The notes beneath the pieces are model-generated. The model was not told the DNA's origin, did not search any database, and saw nothing but the letters and a program-made list of their open reading frames with translations. A stretch of 64,000 bases of DNA from Plantago ovata (Eukaryota > Streptophyta > Magnoliopsida > Lamiales > Plantaginaceae): positions 59,323,253-59,387,252 of the forward strand of contig CM051458.1 of assembly GCA_028274465.1 (NCBI GenBank), read 5' to 3'. Of the stretch, positions 55,510-64,000 are shown in pieces; the first letter of the stretch is position 1; each line of letters starts with the position of its first letter. The position numbers and the translations under genes are program-made.

Positions 55510-57884
55510 ATGATGAAGGGAAAGATTCCAAGGACAAGAAAGACGATGATGGTGACAATCAAGGTCCAAGTCCTGATGCTGGAGGATTGAAGTTAACAGC
55601 TGCTGAAAATACTCAACCTGAAAATCAGCAAGCTGAACAACAACAATCTCAGCAAGAATCTCAACCTCCTCCTACTGCTACTGAAAATCAAGCACCTGTG
55701 CAAGGTGCTGATACTGAAGAAGAATACGCCAGAAAAAGGGCTGCCTTGAAAAATGGCAAAAGTCCAGTTTCTGATGCCAAGGTTACTGAAGAAAACCTTG
55801 ATGATGATGATGAACAAGATGAAGATTACCAACGCGCTCTCCAGAACAGTCTCTTGATCCATGCAAGGCATACGCAGGATCTAGAAATTGGTCAATCTTC
55901 AGGAGTGAGATCAAAGGAAGTCCCCTCCCTTCCATTTACTACTGGCGAAACTCCAGTAATTGAGCCCCAAACTCAATTAATACAACTAACTACTGGCGAA
56001 ACTCCAGTTATTGAGTCTCAAACGTTGCCTTCAGCAACTACTCAATTAAAACTAACTACTGGTGAAACTCCAGTTGTTGAGTCTGAAGCGTTGCCATCAG
56101 CAATCACTCAACAAAAAGGAAGTGAAGCTACTGATAAAGGCTCAAAAGTTGCTCAACTTGATGAATCTGAGGATGATGACGACTTGTCAGAAAATGAAGA
56201 TGAACAATCCAAGCGAGACCCAAAAGTTGTTCAGATTCCTCCTCCTGATTACATCAATGATTTAGACGATGGTCTAAAAGCAGAATTGCTGATGCGTGAT
56301 GATCAGTTTGCTTCCGAAATTAAGGTTCATTCCTTAACACCACATTTAGTGTCGTTCCCAAGAGTTGAGGAGTTTACTCCCAGAATTCTAGCACTAAAGG
56401 AAGTCCATAATGCCTGCAAAGCTGAAGATGATGCATTGCTTGCTGAGAGCCCACTTGACTTTGGAAAAATATTGGCTACGGTGCTGAGACGTACTACTAC
56501 TCTGACCATAGCTCAGAAAGACATCAGTCTTTATCACAAAAGCTATGAAGAAGATGTAAGTCAAGCTCTAAAGCTAGCAAAGACAGCTCTCCTAAAGGCA
56601 CAGACTTTTATGGATGAGAAGGCCGCAACAGAGAAAACACATGAAGAGAACATGATGAGCATTCAAAAAGAGTTGTCAAAACTGATTTCTGACCAACAAC
56701 AAATCATCATGAAATATAACAGTTTAAGCACTCTTGCTGAAAATTGCAATGAGTTTTATTCTCTGCACATCACCCCGATGTTGCAATCCATGTCTAAGGG
56801 GGAAAAGAAAAGAAAAAGAAACCAAACCCATCCTGCTGCTGATGTGCCACTGCCCATAGAACCGCTTGCTGAAAAAGAGCAAAGTTCAAAAAGGCAAGCA
56901 GAATCTGAGTTGAATTCAGTAAGTACCAAAAAGAGAAAAACCGCTACTGAAACTCAAGATTGTTGCCATACTGAAAGTCATCACAATCTGAATGAAGAAG
57001 ATGATGAAGATGATGACAATCAAACAATAGCTCAAGGCATAAGAGCTAGACCCTTAACAGCCTTGACTCCGTCTGGCCAATCAAAGCACTTTTCGTCTGA
57101 CTCTACAGCAAGAGATCAAGACAATGTTAAGACAAGAAGAAGAAGGCAAAGACAGGAATAAAAAAGGCTTGCCAGCATTGCTATTGGCTCCGGCATTGAA
57201 TATACAAAGACCAGTAATGAAGAAACCACTCAGAATGTAATCAGAAACATTCATGGTTGCTGGATCTTAAAGCTGGAAGACTTGCTGGTGAATGAGTTCT
57301 TTCCTACAGCCATTTTGAATCAAATGTTCAAATGGATTGAATTCAAGGTCCAAAGAAAGCAAAGGGAAGAATCCCTCCCAAGAAATATTGCTGGGAAATG
57401 GTTGAATCTTGAGGTCCAAGTAAGAAGAATTGCCATTGGTAAGACATACAAACAAGAACCAGATCTGATCAAACCACCTGGCATCGCTTACTACTCTGAC
57501 CCAGTAACAAAGAAAGCAAAGAAGAGACTTGGATTGATTCCTTATGAGTACTTCTATCTCACTGCTAAGGATCAAGAAGAAGATCTTCTCTGGCTAAGAA
57601 AGATTCATCCGAAAAGCATTTCAGATACACAGCTTCTCCATGCCAGCAATTGGGGCATGCATTTGTGGGTAATTTGCTACATAGAAATGAATGCTGAAAA
57701 GCATCATCACACTGCCTGCAAAAATGCAAGAATTCTTCAACTACAAGTCCGTAGGCTTCTGGAAAACTACGAAAAGGACTGTGTTGAATTCACTGCACTT
57801 GCTGAGAAGAGTGTAAGAGAGATTTTGAGAAAATCCTCTGAAAGAGCCCCTGTAATAGTTTTTGTTAAAGTTTTTGCTTGCTGA
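55510..57884 (+). pseudogene. ORF-X of element D, 3' part
   Basis: Continues directly from 47298 across E. Acidic linker; UIM-like DEDYQRALQNSL at about 55818-55855; three TTGETPV(I/V)E repeats at 55938-56098, where B has one; a UNKNOWN helical region with LTIAQKDISLYHKSYEEDVSQ (about 56500-56570) and ENCNEFYSLHITPMLQSMSKG; basic clusters GEKKRKR and TKKRKTA; then a stop at 57159-57161. The same frame goes on to 57884 with the C-terminal domain (FFPTAILNQMFKWIEFKV, RNIAGKWLNLEVQVRRI, IAYYSDPVTKKAKKRLGLIP, YEYFYLTAKDQEEDLLWLR, LLHASNWGMHLWV). Together with the 5' part, about 5.3 kb of ancestral coding length. No signal peptide or membrane span. Confidence 0.8.
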
Positions 57885-58110
57885 TTCTGTTTAAGTTATC
57901 TATGCTATTTCATGTAAACTTCTGAAAGATAACTATCAGCAATGAAACTTTTGACTCTTATTGGTTTTTGATTATGCAATTTACTTATGCTTACTGTTTA
58001 ATTATTCAACTATGCTTGCATTAATCAACTGATTTATTCAACATCAGAAACCTCTAAAAGGGTAACAATTAATTTAGCCATGGATTGCTAACATCAAAAA
58101 GGGGGAAATT
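57885..58110 (+). other. 3' untranslated region and PPT of D
   Basis: 226 bp. PPT AAAAAGGGGGAAA at 58096-58108 next to the 3' LTR, with a second run AAAAGGG near 58054. Confidence 0.75.
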
Positions 58111-59714
58111 TGTTAGGAAACTTGTAATTTCTGATGAGCAATTAACCATGCTAAATTAAGGAAAGTCCAGTAATTAGTACTCTTAAGGTCCATAGGAATT
58201 TAGAATTTTAAGGACATTGTAAAAGAGGAACGTTTGCTGATGACTTAGTTTAGGTGCTAGATAAGTTATTTCTTTTGCGTATGATGTATTTTATTTTCTG
58301 AAAAGAAAATAACTTATTGATGCTGAAGCTTATGATGTATCTTATTTTCTGAAAAGAGAATAACCTATTGAAGCATTTAGAAACCGCTCAGAATCTTGAA
58401 GACTTTTGAAGATCTGAAGACTTGAAGAATTCGAAGATCTGAAGACTAGAAGATTGCTGAAGACTGGCATCTACAAAGGCACGTGTTGCTCAGAAAATGG
58501 AAATTTCAGCAACATTGCATAAGTGAAAATCTGAAAGACAGAGTAGGTTGTGTTTGCTGAAACTAAGACTAATCACTTGCTGATGGAACATATGTGACCC
58601 CTTGCTGAAAGTACTTGAATTTGCGCTCCAATGTTACTGTTTGAATTCTATTCAAATATGCATTAAATGCAAAGCTTACACGCGAAGGACATGAAGACTA
58701 GAAGACAAACAAAGACGCTGTTGAAAGTACAAAAGCAAGATAGTGACATGTTAAGGAACAAAAGTCTTAGGATTTGAAATTCAAACGGCTCCTTACTTAC
58801 ACTATAAATAGAGGTCATCCGGCGAAGAGTTGAAGTGTGTCAACAACGTGATCAAACTCTCACTTGTGCTTAAAACTCACATACCTTCAAACTCTCTACA
58901 ACTGCCATTGATCCGTTCCAAGACTTAAAGCTTGAAAAAGCTACTTGTGAAGAAGTAGAACAAACTCAGTTAAGAAATTAGTTAAGTGTTCTTTCTTTCG
59001 AACAAGAACAAGTCTTGACACCAGAAACAATCAAACTTGTTTACTGCAAAGTATTCAAAGTTGTGTTTCTTAGATTACTTGTTATAACTGAATAAGTTAT
59101 AATTAAGTTATCTCACCCCAAAACTCTCTAACTGAAATATACACCCTTTCAGGCGTGATATTCAGGGGGAACTTAATCGAGCATAGTTTTGCTGATTAAA
59201 AGTACCAAGTTTGGTGGAGAACAAGGTTACGTTCTCTAGATTAGGTTGGAGACAAAGCAAGTGTGCTTTGGTTTCTGTTTAATCGCTCTAGATAGGAGAT
59301 TGTAAGGAACCTCAATTATATCTTAGTGGATTCAGTCCTAGAAAGGACGAAGTGGATTAGTTGAGAGATTACGCCACTCTCAGATACCACTATAAAAGTG
59401 TTTGTGTGATTTACTTACTGTACTTAGCTTTCAACAATTCATATCTGTCTGTACACAGTCACTCACATCACTTGCTGAAACCTTTACTTACTGAAAAAGC
59501 ACCTATTGTATCAAAGACTTTCGCTCTCTGATTTTAAGTATCAGCAAACCAAGCTACTGTAAAGTAACTTACGCTTGCTGAGAAAGTTAAGTATCAGCAA
59601 ACTCATTACTGAAACGTAATAAGTACTTGCTGAGAAAGTTTTAAACGACGAAAGTTTGAAAAGACTATTCACCCCCCCCCTCTAGTCTTTTCTTGTTGTT
59701 TAAAGGGACCAACA
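58111..59714 (+). repeat. Element D 3' LTR
   Basis: 1,604 bp, TGTTAG...CCAACA, TATA box at 58803. It differs from the 5' LTR by scattered substitutions and a 3-bp indel. Confidence 0.93.
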
Positions 59715-60391
59715 AAGGAAGAATTCAAGAAGTTCATCAAGAAGTCGAAGAAAGCAAGCGTTCGATCCAAGAGTAAGCCATTGCGCACTTGGAGAAACGT
59801 TACTGGGAAGATCATACGCCGCGAAGGAAGATCAAAACCCAAAAGACTGAAGAAGTTCTTGGAGTTCTTCACCAAATTCAAGCCTAAAGCAACGTTTGAT
59901 TCAAGACCAAGCTAAGTATCCCTCGAAGAAACGTTATTGGAAGATCAAACTCCGCGAAGGAAGATCAAAATCCAAAGCCTTGAAGAAGTTCCACCGAAGT
60001 TCTTAAAGTTCATCATCAAATTCAAGAAAGAAACATCATTTGATTCAAGAACAAGCACAAAAGCCCTTGAAGAAACGTCCGTGAAGATCGTGATTCCACT
60101 AAAGAAGATTGAGACTCTAAAATCCACTAAGACCCAAGACGAAGAGTAATGCGTGAAACCCATAAATCATTCAAGAAGTTCGTCGTCATTCATCACAAAA
60201 GTCATCAAGTTCGAAGATTTGACTCGAGATAAAGCTTTGAAGCCTCGAATTGACGTTTTCCCCAAGTGAAGACTTTGAAGATTTAAGTTCGTCGCTTTGA
60301 AACCCAGAATCAGAGGATTAGTTAGAGATTGTACTCCTAAATTCATTCAATAAATAAATAAATTTCAATTTGTGCAATTTTATTTGCTACA
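59715..60391 (+). repeat. Element G LTR, piece 4 of 4
   Basis: Last 677 bp of the G LTR, opening with D's duplication AAGGA and ending GCTACA. It contains an imperfect tandem repeat of about 132 bp: ACGTTACTGGGAAGATC near 59800 and ACGTTATTGGAAGATC near 59930, each followed by CCGCGAAGGAAGATCAAAA. Short open frames here are repeat-derived. Confidence 0.75.
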
Positions 60392-60397
60392 GATTTT

Positions 60398-60415
60398 TGG
60401 CACGCCCAGTGGGAC
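60398..60415 (+). promoter_or_regulatory. Primer-binding-like site of element G
   Basis: TGGCACGCCCAGTGGGAC, six bases after the LTR end. It begins TGG as all tRNA primer sites do. I could not name the tRNA. Confidence 0.6.
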
Positions 60416-60461
60416 ATCTCTACCTCTCATCTCTAGTCATCTTCAAAGTTGAACGATCAAA

Positions 60462-60725
60462 ATGGTGAACCGAAAAGGATCCAAGGTCGCTACTTCACAT
60501 GAATCTGATGATAGGAACTCAAAAGCCGACGACAGTTTAGCTCCGCATCTACATGCCCCTGAAGACGTTTTAAAAGCACTTGGTACAAGTACCAATGGAA
60601 AGGATGTGGATGAAGCTTCCGTGAGCAGCGGATCTCGAGACGGTTCTCCACGTAAGAAGGATACTGCTTTAGCATCTACTAGTATGCTAGAAGAACGAAT
60701 AATAGCCCTAACAAAGGCCATGGAC
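60462..60725 (+). pseudogene. Element G gag, N-terminal fragment (cut by H)
   Basis: ATG at 60462, MVNRKGSKVATSHESDDRNS, then a Ser/Asp-rich low-complexity part and SMLEERIIALTKAMD, where the sequence meets the LTR of H at 60726. The first 88 codons are open. A start 46 bp after a primer site and this composition suit a gag leader, but no diagnostic domain is reached. The residues after 60725 are LTR sequence of H, not gag. Confidence 0.6.
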
Positions 60726-62813
60726 TGTAAGAAAATACGGTCAGAGTTACCCCTAGGGTACGCAGCGGAATTTCAAAAATTTTCTTAACATACAGGTTAA
60801 TTGATTATGTATATGCCGTATATATATAAACACGTCAATTAGAAGACTAACCTTACTTCCAAAGCAGCTTCCAAGTCTTCGTAATAATCTGGTGTATCTT
60901 CTCCTTCGTCGAAGTCGAAGATATCTGCAATACTCTGATTATCTGCAAGACAATAAGAGTTAGTTTCCAGCTCCTAGAACCCCAACCTTGGTATCCACGG
61001 ATGAACAGCCTATCGGAAGAATGCTAGGATATTCTTTGTGTGACCAAGAAGACGGGGTGGCGATTCCTCCGGCAAGGGTGGCGCGCGCGTGTGGCTTATA
61101 GAGGAGGGGAGAGCTTTTATTTTCTCTAAGAAAACTGGGTAGAATAATTCTCTAAGAATTGATTGTTAAGAAGGATAAAAAATCTCTCTAATAGTCTACT
61201 ATATATAGGAGTCAATAGAAGCCTAAAGCATAAGCAATTAGACTTCGTAAAGGAATAAGAATCTAATTCTTATCGCACTAGGAAACCAATATCAAGTCTA
61301 GATTCATTCCCAATCAAATTAAAACTCAATCAGGAAAATCTAACTTATCCCTTGGACTTCTAATAGAGGAAGGAGTCGAACTCCTTCCCCTATCCCATCT
61401 ACGCGCGCGCGCTCATGTCCTACGGGAGATAGGTGGGTCCCAATTTCGGGACCCCTTATAGTTCTAAGGCAATTCAAACTCCAAGTAGATTTTGCCCAAG
61501 TGCATATGTTAATTCTAAATTAACATATCCTTTCAAATCAAACCTCTATTATATTTCTAAAATATAATCTTTAATTGTATTTACATAAAATACAATTAAT
61601 TAGCCAATTCAATTAATAATTCCAAATCATTAATCAAGCCACTAAATATTATAATTAATTACAAATCAATTATAATCCATCAATCACAATTAATTCCAAA
61701 TTAATTGCGATTCCATCTTCAAGGATATTCTGATAAGCTGAATCACCACATAGTGTGACCCATAGGGCCTCATTGTATTAAGCAAGTCCTAGACTAGGAA
61801 AAATGGAATTCCTAGACGGTTCCATTTGCAATATTAATACATGAGGACGTTTGAGAGGTTTCTCAAAGCAAACTCTTTCGTTGCGAAGTTTGTTGCGCTC
61901 AACGCGACGATGGTAACGTCCCTTCATCTTACTGACTGGAATGCATCTAGGATCGATGATGTGTCTATCCCAATAATACATCCATGGGCGTCTCAGGGAG
62001 TTGCTTGGTTACTAAGATATACTTATGACCATCATAATATATCAATGCACTGGCGAGTGACTTTACCAACACAACTATGAAGACTATGAGCAGTGCTCTT
62101 CTGTGCTACACATGAGAGATGAATCCTTCACAGAAACACTTATCATCCCCATTTGTGTGTAGCCATATCCTGGATCGTGTCTTAGGTCAAATGCTTAGTC
62201 AGAGCTGACATCGACGGGTCCACCAAGGATATGGGGCAACAAATGTGATGATAAAGTCCTGTAAGTCCAAAGGACGACTGGCATCACTTCGACAACTTAC
62301 CGGTTCCCATAGACACTTCGGTGTAGAGTATACATCGATGGGAGTGTCCGGTGGGTACTTCCATTGTTCGATAATCCTTCTTCGAACAACTATGCACAGT
62401 TATGGGAACGTTTCTCGATTGTCCAACAATCCGTTCCGTGGCCGTGGGATCGGCTCACACTTGCTCCAACAAGTATAACCTCCACGCATACTAGTCTCAT
62501 CTGGTTCATCCAGACCCCTACATCCGAGATGAACCTCGACTAGGGAGAATTTGGGATAGATGATAACTCACATAGCTCCCACTATCTGTGTGATCGGTCA
62601 TCTATCCGAGGGGACATGTTTAATATCAATCCAGACAGAAATAGAGATATGACATGCTGCATGCCTGGTGTAATATAAATATGAAAGCGATACTCAATAG
62701 TAAAACAACAAACATATATTATATTACGTTGACCTGTGTAATAGTACATATATGCCCTTTATAAGGGCTCCATGCCCTTAATAAGGACTGTCTCTAGGAC
62801 ATATACACTATCA
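60726..62813 (-). repeat. Element H 3' LTR
   Basis: On the minus strand it begins TGATAGTG, after a PPT-like CCAAGTGGGAGAT, and ends TTCTTACA, about 2.09 kb. A TATA-like TATATATAG lies near 61200. It contains AT-rich stretches (61500-61700) and two CG-alternating runs (near 61081 and 61401). The left edge is inferred from the end of G's gag homology and the CA end; the partner LTR is outside the window. Confidence 0.65.
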
Positions 62814-62827
62814 ATCTCCCACTTGGA

Positions 62828-64000
62828 CTAGAGCCAGTCACCTTTATGCCTAATACCCAGATTAGCATAATGTCTTAAGTGGACTTCCACTGATAAGACC
62901 TTGGTGAAAGGATCTGCCACGGTGTCCGTGGTAGAGACACGTTCTATACTAACTTCTCCTCTATCAATAATCGCACGTATAACGTGATATTTTCTAAGTA
63001 CATGTTTGTTCTTGTTTGTAGATCTAGGCTCCCTAGCTTGAGCAACGGCGCCCGTATTGTCACAATAAATCGTTATTGGACTAGGAGCAGGAACAACCCT
63101 CAATTCCTTCAAGAACTCTGAAATCCAGACAACTTCTTTTGATGCTTCCGATGCAGCAATGTACTCGGCTTCTGTGGATGAGTCAGCAACCGTGGCTTGC
63201 TTAGAACTCTTCCAACAGACAGCTCCTCCGTTCAATTTGAATACGTATCCTGTCTGTGACTTAAAGTCATCAGGATCTGATTCAAATCCAGCGTCGACAT
63301 ACCCAGACATCTTTAATTCTGATTCTCTACCAAACACCAAGACCATCTCTTTAGTCCGTCGAAGGTACTTAAGAATGTTCTTTACACTAAGCGAATATGC
63401 CACATCGGGCCTTGTGCAATTCATTGCATACATTATAGACCCTACTGCCGAAGCATAGGGCACACGACTCATTGCATTTCTTTCTTCATCAGTTTTAGGA
63501 TCATCCTTAACTGATAAGACAATCCCATGCCTAGCTGGGAGAAAGCCTCTCTTTGAGTCATCCATCTTATAACGCTTCAGTATTTTATCGATGTAGGTGG
63601 ACTGTGTCAATCCTAACATCCTCTTGGATCTATCTCTAAAGATCTTGATCCCTAGGATGTAGTCCGCTTCACCCAAGTCCTTCATCGAGAAGGTACTTGA
63701 TAACCAAACTTTAGTCTCTTCTAGCATAGAGACATTGTTTCCCATGATCAAAATGTCATAAACATAAATGATCATTAAAACGACTCCCTTGTCGCTGTGC
63801 CTAGCGTAGACACAAGGATCTTCCTTGCTTCTGATGAAGTCAAACGATTTGACAGCTTCATCAAAGCGGATATTCCAGCTCCTTGACGCTTGCTTTAGCC
63901 CATAGATGGATCTTTGTAATTTGCATACAACAGTTGGCCTGGTTTTACTAATAAAACCTTCCGGCTGTACCATATAGACCTCTTCCTCAAGGTTGCCATT
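62828..64000 (-). pseudogene. copia RT-RNase H of element H (partial, active-site change)
   Basis: Enters from the right edge with EEEVYMVQPEGF, then IYGLKQASRSWN, then the RT active-site box, which reads YVYDI instead of YVDDI, so one catalytic Asp is Tyr. Then MKDLGEADYILGIKI, MSRVPYASAVGSIMYAM and TRPDVAYSLSV, which runs directly into KNILKYLRR. The usual residues (roughly 20) between these blocks are absent, an in-frame deletion. RNase H has DSSTEAEYIAASEA, YCDNTGAVAQAREP and VADPFTK, ending at TAG 62828-62830 after GDWL. The frame is otherwise open. Confidence 0.9.

Larger units (their letters stand above)
35935..59714 (+). mobile_element. Element D: very large Ty1/copia element with extra ORF, interrupted by E
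   Basis: AAGGA duplications at 35930-35934 and 59715-59719. About 15.6 kb without E, which is large for copia (commonly 5-10 kb). Same gene order as B: LTR, initiator-Met primer site, gag, pol, spacer, ORF-X, PPT, LTR. Its LTRs (1,605 and 1,604 bp) differ by a modest number of changes and it has only a handful of frameshifts, so it is better preserved than B. Its LTR is a distinct subfamily from B's, with extra sequence around 36090-36200. Confidence 0.93.
1106..60725 (+). mobile_element. Element G: LTR retrotransposon, probably gypsy, split by three insertions and cut by H
   Basis: Removing elements A, B and D joins four pieces (1106-1175, 9478-9791, 35903-35934, 59715-60391, less the duplicated target sites) into one LTR of about 1.08 kb. 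It starts TGTAG and ends CTACA, a 5-bp inverted terminus. It is followed after six bases by a primer-binding-like sequence and a gag-like start. Each junction is confirmed by an exact 5-bp duplication. G is interrupted at 60725 by element H, so the rest of its coding region and its 3' LTR are not in the window. I infer gypsy from the overall plan; the lineage is not resolved. Confidence 0.75.
60726..64000 (-). mobile_element. Element H: Ty1/copia element, 3' part
   Basis: Minus-strand copia element of a family unrelated to B and D: 3' LTR (60726-62813) and the C-terminal half of pol, running off the window at 64000. It inserted into G's gag; TGGAC (60721-60725) should be its duplication. The polyprotein is broken, so this copy is inactive. 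Confidence 0.85.

Noticed and set aside
44365-57884. Calling ORF-X an envelope gene
   Set aside because: Its place after pol matches env-like ORFs of some sireviruses, but no signal peptide, transmembrane or fusion-like segment is visible; left unnamed.
59715-60160. Short basic open frames in the last piece of the G LTR
   Set aside because: They arise from an imperfect tandem repeat of about 132 bp within the LTR, upstream of the primer site, with no conserved protein feature.
1-64000. Host genes, tRNA or rRNA genes
   Set aside because: Every coding signal traced to a retroelement; the only tRNA-like words are primer binding sites, which are complements of tRNA 3' ends.

Overview
This window is intergenic DNA from a large plant genome, most likely a eudicot, built almost entirely of nested LTR retrotransposons. 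I see no host gene, rRNA, tRNA or CRISPR array. The reasons are: a copia primer site matching initiator tRNA-Met, a gypsy primer site matching plant tRNA-Asp, plant-style TATA boxes, AT-rich introns and LTRs, and exact 5-bp target duplications.

Layout from oldest to youngest. (1) Element Z (1-1105, minus strand) is a broken fragment of a large Ty1/copia family. (2) Element G, probably Ty3/gypsy, inserted into Z. Its LTR is now in four pieces (1106-1175, 9478-9791, 35903-35934, 59715-60391), followed by its primer site and the start of gag. (3) Three elements inserted separately into that one LTR: A (1176-9477, minus, TSD AATGT), B (9792-35902, plus, TSD TTCTC) and D (35935-59714, plus, TSD AAGGA). 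(4) C1/C2 (20436-31518, minus) sit inside B, and E (47299-55509, plus, TSD ATGAT) sits inside D. (5) Element H (60726 to the window end, minus) is a different copia element cutting off G's gag. Nesting is four deep: Z, G, B or D, then C or E.

Two families dominate. Z, B and D belong to one unusually large copia family, about 15 to 15.6 kb without insertions and probably Sirevirus/SIRE-Maximus-like. They carry gag with a CCHC knuckle and coiled coil, then protease-integrase-RT-RNase H, and then, after a spacer of about 0.9 kb, a very long extra reading frame (here ORF-X, about 1,750 codons before decay). The spacer holds an array of small hairpins and its own TATA box. ORF-X has nuclear-localisation-like basic clusters, a ubiquitin-interacting-motif-like helix, acidic tracts and in-frame intron-like segments, but no membrane segment or signal peptide that I can see. 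A, C1, C2 and E belong to a second family of about 8.2 kb: Athila-like LTRs, a tRNA-Asp primer site and a gag-protease frame, but no RT, RNase H or integrase. The missing pol is replaced by a 3.4-kb 3' cassette with a GC-rich palindrome array, a conserved intron of about 540 bp, a conserved short reading frame and duplicated PPT-like palindromes. Only E keeps an unbroken gag-protease frame.

The most interesting material is the copia spacer plus ORF-X module and the 3' cassette of the gag-protease family. Both look like independent expression units carried inside retrotransposons. All assignments come from reading motifs and comparing copies within this window; no database search was run.
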